A stretch of DNA of 64,000 bases from an uncultured Pelagibacteraceae bacterium (GTDB lineage Bacteria; Pseudomonadota; Alphaproteobacteria; Pelagibacterales; Pelagibacteraceae). Under the pieces are notes generated by a model, which worked only from the letters and a program-made list of their open reading frames with translations, was not told the origin of the DNA and made no database searches. Both the position numbers and the translations under genes were made by a program. Positions 7,602 through 17,209 of this stretch are shown here, piece after piece (position 1 is the first letter of the stretch; every line of letters begins with the position of its first letter). The stretch lies in contig CACIFV010000001.1 of assembly GCA_902586025.1 (NCBI GenBank), positions 1-64,000 of the forward strand, read 5' to 3'.

Positions 7602-8987
7602 TTGAACTTAATATTGTTTATATTTATTGTTCTTCTGGGTTTCACAAGTTATTATTTTGGACGTAAAAAAGCATATACAATTCAATCTACAAATAAAAGA
7701 TTAACCGCATTACCACAATTTTATGGTTATTATCTTGCAATTTGGTGTGCAATACCAGCTTTTATAATTTTTTCTTTATGGGCAATTTTTGAGCCCACAA
7801 TTGTAAAACTATTAATCTTAAGTGATTATTCAAATCAAGGTTATCTTGATGATGAATTAAATTTAATTTACGAAAAAACAAAAGCATTGTCTCGAGGACA
7901 ATTTACCGGAGAAATTACACCTTTTATTGAGGCTTCAGCTGAAAAATATTTAAGTCTTCGATCAATAGCTCAAAGTTCAAAAGCTGTTATAGTATTATCT
8001 ATAATTATTGCCTCTGTTGCTTACGCTTATAAAAAAATTTCATCTAATTCTAGAACAAGAGAACCAGTTGAAAAATTTTTGAAAGCAGTTTTATTTACAG
8101 CTTCTTTAGCTGCAATATTAACTACTGTTGGAATAGTATTTTCACTTATATTTCAAACTATAGATTTTTTTAAAGTAATTCCATTATTTGATTTTGTCTT
8201 TGGAACTCATTGGTATCCTGCAAAAGCTTTTGTTAGAGATTCTTCAGAGGCTTTAGATCCGACAATGTACTCCGATACTTTTGGAGCAGTCCCTATTTTT
8301 GCTGGTACTTTTTTTATTGCTTTCATAGCTATGTGTGTTGCTATTCCTATTGGACTAATGAGTGGAATTTATTTGGCTGAGTATGCATCAGTTAAAGTTA
8401 GACAATACGCAAAACCTTTAATTGAAATTTTAGCTGGTATACCAACAGTTGTTTATGGATTTTTTGCTGCTCTAACAGTTGGACCTTTTTTAAAGGAAAT
8501 AGGTAATAGCATGGGTTTAGACGTTTCAGCTGAAAGCGCTTTAGCGGCAGGCGGAGTAATGGGCATTATGATTATACCATTCATTTCAAGTTTAAGTGAC
8601 GATGTGATTACAAGTGTACCTCAAAGTTTAAGAGATGGAAGTTATGCCATGGGAGCAACCAAATCAGAAACAATAAAAAAAGTTATTTTTCCTGCAGCAT
8701 TGCCTGGTATAGTTGGATCTATTTTGCTTGGTGTTTCAAGAGCAATTGGAGAAACAATGATAGTTGTTATGGCCTCTGGTTTAGCTGCTAATTTAACTTT
8801 AAATCCATTAGAATCTACTTCAACAATTACAGCGCAAATTGTTGTAATATTAATTGGAGATCAAGCTTTTGGCGACCCAAAAACGCAAGCTGCATTTGCT
8901 TTAGGTATGTCATTATTTTTAGTAACGCTCTGTTTGAATATTGTGGCCTTAAGAGTAGTTAAAAAATATAGAGAAAAATATGAATAA
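7602..8987 (+). CDS. pstC: Phosphate ABC transporter permease PstC
   Basis: A 461-residue inner-membrane permease, TTG start with a good RBS. It is much longer than the ~310-320 residue enterobacterial PstC because of an extra N-terminal region with additional helices and a periplasmic part (~1-200), the large form common in alphaproteobacteria. The core permease follows, with the EAA-type cytoplasmic loop SYAMGATKSETIKKVIFPAA at ~346-365 that contacts PstB. It pairs with PstA. Its last 8 nt overlap pstA. Confidence 0.93.
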   Translation: MNLILFIFIVLLGFTSYYFGRKKAYTIQSTNKRLTALPQFYGYYLAIWCAIPAFIIFSLWAIFEPTIVKLLILSDYSNQGYLDDELNLIYEKTKALSRGQFTGEITPFIEASAEKYLSLRSIAQSSKAVIVLSIIIASVAYAYKKISSNSRTREPVEKFLKAVLFTASLAAILTTVGIVFSLIFQTIDFFKVIPLFDFVFGTHWYPAKAFVRDSSEALDPTMYSDTFGAVPIFAGTFFIAFIAMCVAIPIGLMSGIYLAEYASVKVRQYAKPLIEILAGIPTVVYGFFAALTVGPFLKEIGNSMGLDVSAESALAAGGVMGIMIIPFISSLSDDVITSVPQSLRDGSYAMGATKSETIKKVIFPAALPGIVGSILLGVSRAIGETMIVVMASGLAANLTLNPLESTSTITAQIVVILIGDQAFGDPKTQAAFALGMSLFLVTLCLNIVALRVVKKYREKYE

Positions 8988-10248
8988 AAATAAAGAACAA
9001 TTATTAAATAAAAGATATAAAGCTGAAAAGAGATTTCGATTATACGGTCAAAGTGCAATTTTTATGGCACTTTTATTTTTAACAATCTTTATTTTTAAAA
9101 TTTTTTCGACAGGCTATTCAGCCTTTCAAAAAACTTGGCTTATTGTTCCAGTTACTTTTGATGCTGAATTAATGATGTTAGAGCAAAATCCTTCTAAAGA
9201 GGATTTAAAAGATGCTGATTATTACGATATAGCATTAAAATCAATGGCTGATTTGGATCCAAATGCTAATGAGAATCAAGAAAATGAGCTGAAGAGAATG
9301 GTCTCTTACTTTTTCGAAAGAGAGATTAAAAGGGAACTTTTAAACGACCCTTCATTAATTGGAAAAACTAAAGATGTTTATTTAACTGCCTCAGATGATT
9401 TAGATCAAGTATTTAAAGGCAATTATCCAAGAGATTTACCTGAAGATCAAAGAAGAGTTACGGATTATCAATTAAAGATTTTTGATCAACTTGTAGAACT
9501 AGGAAAAGTTGAAAGTAAATTCAATTTAAGTTTTTTTACATATCCTGATTCAAGAGAAGCTGAATTAGCTGGTATAGCAAGTTCATTTATGGGATCAATA
9601 TTTTCTATACTTGTTTGTTTAATGATAGCTTTTCCTGTAGCAGTTCTAGCAGCTATTTATTTAGAGGAATTTGCTCCTAAAAACAGATTTACTGATTTTA
9701 TTGAGGTAAATATAAATAATTTAGCAGCAGTACCTTCAATTGTTTTTGGTCTTTTAGGACTGGGTATTTTACTTGCTGTATTTCAATTACCTAGGTCAAC
9801 ACCTCTAGTCGGTGGAATAACTTTATCGTTGATGACTTTACCAACAATTATTATTGCTTGTAGAGCATCTTTAAAAGCAGTTCCTCCAAGTATAAGAGAG
9901 GCAGCACTTGCAATGGGTGCTAGTAAAATGCAAACTACAATGCATCATACAGTTCCGTTATCTATGCCAGGGACTTTATCCGGTACAATAATTGGTTTGG
10001 CCCAAGCTTTAGGCGAAACCGCACCTTTGATATTGATTGGCATGGTGGCTTTTGTAAATACAATACCAGGATCTCCTTTAGATCCAGCTGCAAGTTTGCC
10101 AGTGCAAATTTATATTTGGGCAGAGAGCGCTGAAAGAGGTTTTGTCGAGAAAGTTTCTGCCTGTATTATGGTTCTATTAGGATTTTTAATTATAATGAAC
10201 TTATTTGCACAAATAATTAGACATAAATTTGAAAAAAAATGGAGTTAA
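8980..10248 (+). CDS. pstA: Phosphate ABC transporter permease PstA
   Basis: A 422-residue permease overlapping pstC by 8 nt. After the first helix (~24-45) comes a long hydrophilic, probably periplasmic insertion (~50-195) absent from E. coli PstA (about 296 residues). The membrane core then follows with the EAA loop [20 protein letters not shown] at ~306-325. The large-form PstA matches the large-form PstC beside it. It forms the phosphate channel with PstC. Confidence 0.93.
   Translation: MNKNKEQLLNKRYKAEKRFRLYGQSAIFMALLFLTIFIFKIFSTGYSAFQKTWLIVPVTFDAELMMLEQNPSKEDLKDADYYDIALKSMADLDPNANENQENELKRMVSYFFEREIKRELLNDPSLIGKTKDVYLTASDDLDQVFKGNYPRDLPEDQRRVTDYQLKIFDQLVELGKVESKFNLSFFTYPDSREAELAGIASSFMGSIFSILVCLMIAFPVAVLAAIYLEEFAPKNRFTDFIEVNINNLAAVPSIVFGLLGLGILLAVFQLPRSTPLVGGITLSLMTLPTIIIACRASLKAVPPSIREAALAMGASKMQTTMHHTVPLSMPGTLSGTIIGLAQALGETAPLILIGMVAFVNTIPGSPLDPAASLPVQIYIWAESAERGFVEKVSACIMVLLGFLIIMNLFAQIIRHKFEKKWS
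10241..10244 (+). promoter_or_regulatory. Ribosome-binding site that selects the pstB start
   Basis: GGAG at 10241-10244 is 5 nt before the ATG at 10250. An upstream in-frame ATG at 10229 would lie 20 nt inside pstA without such a site. Confidence 0.5.
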
Positions 10249-10249
10249 G

Positions 10250-11005
10250 ATGATAAAGATAAATTCAAAAAATGTAGATGTTTTCTATGGAAAAAAACAA
10301 GCTCTATTCAATATAAATTTAGATATTGAAGAAAATCAAGTTACAGCACTGATTGGGCCTTCAGGTTGTGGTAAATCTACTTTTTTAAGATGTCTAAACC
10401 GAATGAATGACGTTATTGATATATGTAGAGTAAAAGGGCAGATTATAATTAATGATTTTGATATCAATGATAAAAGTTGTGATGTTGTTAGATTAAGAGA
10501 AAAAATTGGTATGGTTTTTCAAAAACCAAATCCTTTTCCTAAAACTATTTATGAAAATATTTCTTATGGTCCAACAATTCATGGTATGGCTCAATCAAAG
10601 AATGAAATGGATGAAATAGTTGAAACTAGCTTAAAAAAGGCAGCATTATGGGAAGAGGTGAAAGATAGACTTCATGAACCAGGTACTGGTTTGTCTGGTG
10701 GTCAACAACAAAGATTATGTATAGCAAGAGCAATTTCAGTTAAACCTGAAGTTATTCTAATGGACGAGCCTTGTTCTGCTTTAGATCCTATTGCTACAGC
10801 TCAAATAGAAGAACTAATTGATGAGTTAAAAAAAGACCATACTATTATAATAGTCACTCACTCAATGGCACAAGCTGCAAGAGTTTCTCAAAATACAGGT
10901 TTTTTTCACCTTGGAGAATTGATAGAACATGGTTCTACTGATAAAATATTTAAGAATCCAGAAAACAAAAAAACTCAGGATTATATCACAGGGAGGTTTG
11001 GATAA
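10250..11005 (+). CDS. pstB: Phosphate ABC transporter ATPase PstB
   Basis: A 251-residue ATPase when started at ATG 10250, which has the better RBS; an in-frame ATG at 10229 would add 7 residues. It has Walker [10 protein letters not shown] (~35-43), the PstB-typical [21 protein letters not shown]-loop region, the signature [14 protein letters not shown] (~148) and Walker [14 protein letters not shown] (~167-179). It drives phosphate import through PstCA, and with PhoU and PhoR reports phosphate status. The TAA stop overlaps the phoU ATG by one base. Confidence 0.95.
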   Translation: MIKINSKNVDVFYGKKQALFNINLDIEENQVTALIGPSGCGKSTFLRCLNRMNDVIDICRVKGQIIINDFDINDKSCDVVRLREKIGMVFQKPNPFPKTIYENISYGPTIHGMAQSKNEMDEIVETSLKKAALWEEVKDRLHEPGTGLSGGQQQRLCIARAISVKPEVILMDEPCSALDPIATAQIEELIDELKKDHTIIIVTHSMAQAARVSQNTGFFHLGELIEHGSTDKIFKNPENKKTQDYITGRFG

Positions 11006-11712
11006 TGACCGAAGCACCACATACAGTAAAGTCTTACGAAGAAGAACTTAAAAATTTAAATAGCAATATAATTAAAATGGGTGGATTTTGTGAAGAAGCT
11101 TTGGGTAAAGCTATTCAAGCAATTACTACAAGAAATAGTGATAATGCTGAGGCAGTAATTAAAGATGATGAAAAAATTGATAAATTTGAGACTTTAATTG
11201 AACAGCAAGTAGTAAATTTAATTGCTTTAAGACAACCTATGGCCATAGATCTTAGAGAAACAGTCACTGCTTTAAAGATATCTTCTGACCTTGAGAGAAT
11301 AGGTGATTTAGCAAAAAATATTTCTAAAAGAACTCTTTTGTTAAATGAAAATTTACCAAAAAATTTAGTAGATGCTATTATAAGAGTATCTTCGGATGCT
11401 CAAAAACAATTGAAATCAATATTAGATGCATATTTAGAAAGATCTTCGAGTATGGCAATTAATGTATGGGAAAGCGACGAACAAATTGATGATTTAACAA
11501 ATTTATGCATGCAAGAAGTGATTAGATATTTAAAAGATAACGAAAATAACTTAAGTGATGGAACCCACTTATTATTTGTAACTAAAAATATAGAGAGAAT
11601 AGGTGATCATACAACCAACATTGCTGAGCAAGTATATTATTTAGTTGAGGGAGAATATCTAGAGGGTGATCGACCAAAAGGCACAGAACCTATTGTTACT
11701 GGAGAAAAGTAA
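11005..11712 (+). CDS. phoU: Phosphate signalling complex protein PhoU
   Basis: A 235-residue all-helical protein made of two PhoU repeats, each with the E/DxxxD-type metal-cluster motifs: SDLERIGDLAKNI in the first half and KNIERIGDHTTNIAEQV near the C-terminus. GGGAGG lies just before the ATG. It is the negative regulator linking the Pst transporter to PhoR. The order pstB-phoU-phoB is the common alphaproteobacterial one. Confidence 0.95.
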   Translation: MTEAPHTVKSYEEELKNLNSNIIKMGGFCEEALGKAIQAITTRNSDNAEAVIKDDEKIDKFETLIEQQVVNLIALRQPMAIDLRETVTALKISSDLERIGDLAKNISKRTLLLNENLPKNLVDAIIRVSSDAQKQLKSILDAYLERSSSMAINVWESDEQIDDLTNLCMQEVIRYLKDNENNLSDGTHLLFVTKNIERIGDHTTNIAEQVYYLVEGEYLEGDRPKGTEPIVTGEK

Positions 11713-11715
11713 AAT

Positions 11716-12399
11716 ATGTCGGCTCACATTTTTATAGCTGAGGACGAGGCTGCTATAATAACTCTACTAAAGTATAACCTTGAAAAAGAAGGTTACAAAG
11801 TAAGTTTCTGTGAAAATGGTGAAGATGCGCTTAAACAAATTAAAGATAAGCTTCCTGACTTAATATTAATGGATTGGATGTTGCCCGATTTGTCAGGCGT
11901 TGAAATATGTAAAAATTTAAAAAAAGACAAAAAGCATAATGACATACCAGTAATAATGTTAACAGCAAAAGGCGAGGAGGAGGACAAATTAAGAGCTTTT
12001 GATACAGGTGCAGATGATTATGTAACAAAACCATTTAGTCAAAAAGAACTTAATGCAAGAATTAAATCTTTACTCAGAAGATCAAAACCACAATCCACCG
12101 TTGATGTTGTTGAGTTTACAGATCTAAAAATAGATAGAATAACAAAAAGAGTTTATAGAAATAACATTGAAATATCTCTAGGACCTACAGAATTTAAATT
12201 ATTAGATTTTTTTATCAAAAATCCAAAAAGGGTATATTCAAGAGAACAACTCTTAAACAATGTTTGGGGAGAAAATATTTACGTTGAAACTAGAACTGTC
12301 GATGTGCATATCAGAAGATTAAGACAGGCTATTAATATAGATAATACTAAGCCTTTAATTAGAACTGTAAGATCAGCAGGTTATTCTTTAGAATCTTGA
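11716..12399 (+). CDS. phoB: Phosphate-regulon response regulator PhoB
   Basis: A 227-residue OmpR/PhoB-type response regulator. The receiver has acidic residues ED at 9-10, the phospho-acceptor Asp53 in LMDWMLPD, and the conserved Lys of DDYVTKPFS at ~103. The C-terminal winged helix has LGPTEFKLLDFF and TRTVDVHIRRLRQAI, typical of PhoB. It starts 3 nt after phoU. It should bind the 7-4-7 repeats noted before pstS, the lipid kinase/plcP and the ars operon. Its last 19 nt overlap sixA on the other strand. Confidence 0.95.
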   Translation: MSAHIFIAEDEAAIITLLKYNLEKEGYKVSFCENGEDALKQIKDKLPDLILMDWMLPDLSGVEICKNLKKDKKHNDIPVIMLTAKGEEEDKLRAFDTGADDYVTKPFSQKELNARIKSLLRRSKPQSTVDVVEFTDLKIDRITKRVYRNNIEISLGPTEFKLLDFFIKNPKRVYSREQLLNNVWGENIYVETRTVDVHIRRLRQAINIDNTKPLIRTVRSAGYSLES

Positions 12400-12905
12400 A
12401 GGTCTTTAGGTCTAGTAAATTCTTTAATTAAACCATTTCCATCTAATTTATTCCATTCATTAAAATCAAAATAAATTTTTGCAAATGCCGATGTCGGAAA
12501 TTTGTAGTTTAATAATTTAAAATGGTTGTTGTTGTGATTTTTTGTCAGTGATCGTATTAGATTTCTAACAGTAGGTTCATGGTTAATTAAAAGCACTGAT
12601 TTATATTTTTTTGGTATTTTTTTTATTGTATCTATAATTTTATCTTCACTTGATAAGTATAATTTTTTTGAAGAAATAATTTTTTTTGGTTTATCTATTT
12701 TTTTTAATAAAATTTTTAAAGTTTTCTTTGTTCTTTTTGATGATGAAAGTAATATGTAATCAAACTTATAATTTTTTTTAACAAAAAATTCACAAATCTT
12801 TTTTGCATTTTTCTCGCCACGCTTACTTAATGGTCTTTCATGATCATCAAGATTTGGGTGGTCCCAGCTAGATTTTGCATGACGCATAACGTATAATTTA
12901 AGCAT
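12381..12905 (-). CDS. sixA: SixA-family phosphohistidine phosphatase
   Basis: A 174-residue histidine-phosphatase (phosphoglycerate-mutase-like) protein. The catalytic RHA motif is at 8-10 (His9) within MLKLYVMRHAKSSWD, followed by DHERPLSKRGEKNA, and NHEPTV further on supplies the second catalytic His. SixA removes phosphate from phosphohistidine, for example on phosphorelay or PTS proteins. The ATG at 12905 is used because the family begins right before the RHA motif; a longer frame to 12998 would run into ppk. It converges on phoB and diverges from ppk with a 13-nt gap. Confidence 0.85.
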   Translation of the reverse strand: MLKLYVMRHAKSSWDHPNLDDHERPLSKRGEKNAKKICEFFVKKNYKFDYILLSSSKRTKKTLKILLKKIDKPKKIISSKKLYLSSEDKIIDTIKKIPKKYKSVLLINHEPTVRNLIRSLTKNHNNNHFKLLNYKFPTSAFAKIYFDFNEWNKLDGNGLIKEFTRPKDLQDSKE

Positions 12906-12918
12906 AAATTTTAAATAT

Positions 12919-15069
12919 ATGACTGCATTAAAAAAACAAGATAAAGAAACACTAAAATCTAAATACATAAATAGAGAGCTGTCTTGGCTAAAATTCAACG
13001 ACAGAGTTCTTCTTGAGGCCCAAAATTTTGAAAATCCTCTTTATGAAAGAATTAAATTTTTATCTATAGCTGGATCAAATTTAGATGAATTTTTCATGGT
13101 TCGTGTTGCAGGTTTATATAGTCAAATCAAACAAGATGTAGATTCACTTAGTTCTGATGGTCTTACTCCTGATGAACAAATGAGTGAAGTTATTTTGGAA
13201 ACAAATAATCTTCTTAATAAACAAAATAAAATATATAGAGATTTAATTCTTCAATTAAAAAAAGCAAATATAAGTATAGTTAAACCTGAAAGTTTAAGTA
13301 AACCTGAACAAAAAAGATTATTTAAAATTTTTAATGAAGAAATTTACCCTCTGCTAACCCCATCAGCAATAGACCCAGCTCATCCCTTTCCATTTATTGC
13401 AAATCAAGGAAGAGCATTAGTTATGAGATTAAATAAGAAAAATAAAAAAAGGACTTTAAATACAATAATAGTAATTCCAAAAGCTTTATCAAGATTTATT
13501 GAAATAGATGGAAATAAAAGTTTTAAAAAATTTTTAATTATAGATGATGTTATAAGTTTTTTTGCCTCTGAAATATTTCCTGATCATGATTTAGATAAAA
13601 AAATGTTATTTAGAGTTATAAGAGATAGTGATGTAGAAATTCAAGAGGAGGCCGAAGATTTAGTAAGATCTTTTGAATTGGCTTTAAAAAGAAGAAGAAC
13701 AGGTGACATAGTACGTTTAGAAATTTTAAAAAATAGTAATAATGACTTAATTAAGTTTATAACCAATAAGTTAAACGTAAAATCTGAATACATCTATGAA
13801 ATTGAAGGCATTGTTGGAATTCAAGATATAGACCAAGTTTGTAAAATTAAAAATTCTAAATTAAGATTTAAAAATTTTAATCCCAGGGAGGTTGAGAGAT
13901 TAAAGGAGTTTAATAATAATTTTTTTGATACTATAAAAAAAAAAGATTTAATAGTTCATCACCCTTTTGAAACATTTGATGCTGTCGTTGAGTTTTTAAA
14001 TCAAGCTGCATATGATAAAAAAGTTATAGCAATTAAACAAACTCTATACAGAACAACGCTAGATTCTCCAATTGTTAAAGCATTAATAACAGCAGCTGAA
14101 AATGGAAAGACAGTAACCGCTTTAATAGAGATCAAAGCAAGATTTGATGAAGAAGCAAACATTCAACTTTCAAGAAGTTTAGAAAAGGCAGGAATTCAAA
14201 TAGTTTATGGTTTTGCAAAATATAAAACACATGCAAAATCATCTTTAATATTAAGAAAAGAGCAGGGAAAAATTCAAACTTATATACATCTGGGAACTGG
14301 CAATTATCACCCAGTTAATGCAAAAATTTATACTGACTTATCTTTATTTAGTTCTGATAAAAAATTAGCAACTGATGTGGAAAAATTTTTTAATTATGTA
14401 ACTGGTTATTCAAAACCACGAAATCTTAGTAAAATATCTATATCACCAATTAATCTTAGGGAAACCTTGAACAAATGTATTGCTAACGAGATTACAAATG
14501 TCAAAAAAGGTAAAAAAGGTGAAATATGGGCCAAAATGAATTCCTTAGTAGATCCAGCGATAATTGATAAATTTTACGAAGCTTCAAATGCTGGAGTAAA
14601 GATATTTTTATTTGTAAGAGGTGTTTGTTGTTTAAGACCTGGAGTTAAAGATAAATCTGAAAATATAATAGTTAAAAGCATGATTGGAAGATTTTTGGAA
14701 CACTCAAGAATTTATTGTTTTGCAAATGGAAAAACAATGCCTAGTAGAGATGCAAAAGTTTTTATTTCATCAGCAGATTTAATGCCAAGAAATTTAAATC
14801 GAAGAGTAGAACTTCTAGTTCCAATTGAAAACCAAACAGTCCACGAACAAGTTCTTGATCAAATTATGTTAGCTAATTATTTAGATAAAAACCAAAGTTG
14901 GGAACTTGATGCTAGTGGAAATTATAAAAAAATTAAATATAGTGAAAATGATTCTTTTTCAGCCCATGATTATTTTATGAATAATCCTAGTTTATCTGGA
15001 AGAGGTAAAGCTAAATTAAAAATGAAACCAAAAAAATTAAATTTAAGATTAATTAAAAGTGGAAATTAA
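12919..15069 (+). CDS. ppk1: Polyphosphate kinase 1
   Basis: A 716-residue PPK1. The N-terminal domain has INRELSWLKFNDRVL and SNLDEFFMVRVAGL, the middle has the VHHPFETFD segment. The catalytic phospho-acceptor His438 lies in KYKTHAKSSLIL, followed by HLGTGNYHP. The second conserved His is in EHSRIYCFANG. It makes polyphosphate from ATP reversibly. It overlaps ppx by 11 nt, giving a synthesis/degradation pair next to the Pho regulon. The 13-nt gap to sixA leaves little room for a promoter outside that gene. Confidence 0.95.
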   Translation: MTALKKQDKETLKSKYINRELSWLKFNDRVLLEAQNFENPLYERIKFLSIAGSNLDEFFMVRVAGLYSQIKQDVDSLSSDGLTPDEQMSEVILETNNLLNKQNKIYRDLILQLKKANISIVKPESLSKPEQKRLFKIFNEEIYPLLTPSAIDPAHPFPFIANQGRALVMRLNKKNKKRTLNTIIVIPKALSRFIEIDGNKSFKKFLIIDDVISFFASEIFPDHDLDKKMLFRVIRDSDVEIQEEAEDLVRSFELALKRRRTGDIVRLEILKNSNNDLIKFITNKLNVKSEYIYEIEGIVGIQDIDQVCKIKNSKLRFKNFNPREVERLKEFNNNFFDTIKKKDLIVHHPFETFDAVVEFLNQAAYDKKVIAIKQTLYRTTLDSPIVKALITAAENGKTVTALIEIKARFDEEANIQLSRSLEKAGIQIVYGFAKYKTHAKSSLILRKEQGKIQTYIHLGTGNYHPVNAKIYTDLSLFSSDKKLATDVEKFFNYVTGYSKPRNLSKISISPINLRETLNKCIANEITNVKKGKKGEIWAKMNSLVDPAIIDKFYEASNAGVKIFLFVRGVCCLRPGVKDKSENIIVKSMIGRFLEHSRIYCFANGKTMPSRDAKVFISSADLMPRNLNRRVELLVPIENQTVHEQVLDQIMLANYLDKNQSWELDASGNYKKIKYSENDSFSAHDYFMNNPSLSGRGKAKLKMKPKKLNLRLIKSGN

Positions 15070-16570
15070 AGTTTTAAAAAATAATCAAAATCTGAAATTA
15101 AAACCTGCTAAATTAGCAGTAATTGATATAGGTTCCAATTCTATCAGGATGTTAATCTATGAAGATTTTAACTCATCTCGTGTGCCTTTTTTCAATGAAA
15201 AAGCCGTTTGTGAACTTGGTAAAAATTTAGATAAGTCAAGAAAACTTCATAAATCTGGTGTGGATTATGCCCAAAAAGTATTGAAGAGATTTTCAGAAAT
15301 TTTAAATGTTTCCAAAATTGTTAATTTAAAAATAATAGCAACTGCTGTTTTAAGAGAAGCAACAGATGCAAAACCCTTTGTTGAATACGTAGAAAACCTT
15401 TTTAAAAAAAAAATAGAAATCTTAAGTGGTGACGAAGAAGCAATTTGTTCAGCTGAAGGTGTTAAAATTGGATTTGATAATGTAGATGGGTTAGTTGCTG
15501 ATCTTGGTGGAGGAAGTTTAGAATTGGCTAGAGTTGAAAATGGTTTGATTACTAATAAAACATCTTTTCCTTTAGGTGTTTTAAGACTACTTAATAATCC
15601 AATTGTAAAAAAGAGAAACCTTTCTAAATATATAAAACAACTTTTGAGAGATGAGAAATGGTTATCTAAAAAAAAATTTCAAAATTTGTATTTAGTTGGA
15701 GGAACATGGAGAGCTTTATTTAAACTTCATCTGTTTCAAAATAAACATCCTGTCCATATAATTCATCAGTATTCAGTAAATTATGAAACTATATCATCAT
15801 TTGTAGAAAAAATAGCATCGTTTAATAAAGCAAAACTAAAAACAGTTGAATATATATCTAAATCTAGAACACCTTATCTACCATATAGTTCTATTATTTT
15901 AGATGAGATCATGAAAGTCACAAATCCAAAAAACATAATTTGTTCTATAAGCGGTATTAGGGAGGGATCTTTGACGAAAGATTACTTTAAAAATATTGAT
16001 AACTCTCAAGTTTTTGAAAAATCATTAGAATATATTTCTAAGAAAAGAGGTGATTTGGGATTAACTTACAAAAAGTATTATGAATTTATCAAACCTGTAT
16101 TTGATGGTAATGAATATTTTAATGAAAAATTACTTAACTTAGCTTGTGTTTTAAGTCATATGGATTGGGGACTAGGTGCTTTTCAAAAGGCAGAATTAGT
16201 TTTTCAAGAAACATTAAATACCCCTTTATTGAGACTTTCACATAAAGAAAGAATTCAAATAGCTCTTTCATGTTATTGGAGGTACTGCAGTATTAAATAC
16301 AATCCAAAAATAGAATATTTGACTTTTTTAAATAATAATGAAATTTTTTCTAGCAAACAAGTTGGTGCAGCCTTAAGATTTGCTCACTCACTAACATCTA
16401 TTTCAACTATCTTTTTAGAGGAATTTAAATTGTATAAAAGAGGCAACTCTGTATTTTTAAAAATTCCAGCACAACATCAAGAAATAATTTCTAAACAAGC
16501 CACAAAAAGATTTAAAGCTCTGGCGAGAGAATTATTTTTAGAACCAAGAGTAATTTATTCAAATAATTAA
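15059..16570 (+). CDS. ppx: Exopolyphosphatase (Ppx/GppA family)
   Basis: A 503-residue Ppx/GppA phosphatase starting with GTG inside the end of ppk. The actin-like ATPase fold motifs are present: AVIDIGSNSIRMLIYE (~20-35), SGDEEA, and the phosphate-binding VADLGGGSLELARVE (~147-161). The C-terminal half (~310-503) is the helical extension of longer family members. It releases phosphate from polyphosphate ends, or hydrolyses pppGpp. The location after ppk favours exopolyphosphatase. Confidence 0.92.
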   Translation: MEIKVLKNNQNLKLKPAKLAVIDIGSNSIRMLIYEDFNSSRVPFFNEKAVCELGKNLDKSRKLHKSGVDYAQKVLKRFSEILNVSKIVNLKIIATAVLREATDAKPFVEYVENLFKKKIEILSGDEEAICSAEGVKIGFDNVDGLVADLGGGSLELARVENGLITNKTSFPLGVLRLLNNPIVKKRNLSKYIKQLLRDEKWLSKKKFQNLYLVGGTWRALFKLHLFQNKHPVHIIHQYSVNYETISSFVEKIASFNKAKLKTVEYISKSRTPYLPYSSIILDEIMKVTNPKNIICSISGIREGSLTKDYFKNIDNSQVFEKSLEYISKKRGDLGLTYKKYYEFIKPVFDGNEYFNEKLLNLACVLSHMDWGLGAFQKAELVFQETLNTPLLRLSHKERIQIALSCYWRYCSIKYNPKIEYLTFLNNNEIFSSKQVGAALRFAHSLTSISTIFLEEFKLYKRGNSVFLKIPAQHQEIISKQATKRFKALARELFLEPRVIYSNN

Positions 16571-16702
16571 TATATAATTTAATTTATTACAACTCACAGG
16601 TTAGTGATTTTTCTTCTTTAATATATTTTTAATTTTATTGAAACATATCTTTAATCCAAATGTAATATTCTTCTGTGTTTAAATTGTAAACATTAAACCC
16701 CT

Positions 16703-16742
16703 GAAATACGCTCGGTATTATTATTGAGCGTATTTCTTTTTA
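16703..16742 (+). terminator. Terminator after ppx, overlapping the end of the Nudix gene
   Basis: An 11-bp stem, GAAATACGCTC (16703-16713) with GAGCGTATTTC (16726-16736), and a 12-nt loop, followed by TTTTT on the plus strand. It should end the ppk-ppx transcript about 130 nt after the ppx stop. The right arm lies in the last codons of the opposite-strand Nudix gene. The 130 nt between ppx and the hairpin holds no ORF that I can support. Confidence 0.7.
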
Positions 16743-17209
16743 TAAAACAAATACATTCCTATATGAGATGCATTGTTAAATTTACCATTCTCAATTAATT
16801 TAATTATTTGATGATCTGAAACTATGTGGATTTTAATTCCTTTTTCAGGCTTTAAAATTTTAATAAGATTATTACAAAAAAAACCAGTAATTTTAGTGGT
16901 GAGTCGACCTGGTTCAGAATAAAATGAAGTAATTTTTCTCAATTTATTTCTTGATTTATATCCTGTTTCTTCAATTAATTCTTTTTTAGCAGATATTAAA
17001 GCTGTTTCATGTTTTTCAATTATACCAGATGGAAACTCAAAATTAATTTGATTTATAGGAATTCTTTTTTGTGAAACCAAAATATACTTGTTCTTAATTT
17101 TTGGTATTACTATTGAAAGGTTTGAGGTTTTTAAAAAATGATAAAATTCTTTTTTTTTAAATTTTTTATTAATTAATTTAATATTGTTTGTTAGTTTTAA
17201 ATTTTTCAA
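16721..17209 (-). CDS. Nudix hydrolase (ADP-ribose pyrophosphatase-like)
   Basis: A 162-residue Nudix protein. The Nudix box is complete: G-I-I-E-K-H-E, then AKKELIEETGY, matching GX5EX7REUXEEXGU with Lys-Glu at the RE position. A PGRLTTKITGFFC segment after it resembles ADP-sugar pyrophosphatases. There is no ATG. The start is taken as TTG 17209, because it overlaps the aquaporin stop (TTGA), which fits translational coupling; the frame stays open upstream to 17380 only within the aquaporin gene. The substrate is unknown. Its position at the end of the arsenate operon is of note. Confidence 0.75.
   Translation of the reverse strand: MKNLKLTNNIKLINKKFKKKEFYHFLKTSNLSIVIPKIKNKYILVSQKRIPINQINFEFPSGIIEKHETALISAKKELIEETGYKSRNKLRKITSFYSEPGRLTTKITGFFCNNLIKILKPEKGIKIHIVSDHQIIKLIENGKFNNASHIGMYLFYKKKYAQ

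Noticed and set aside
12906-12998. 31-residue extension of SixA
   Set aside because: It overlaps the start of ppk on the other strand, and the family starts just before the RHA motif.
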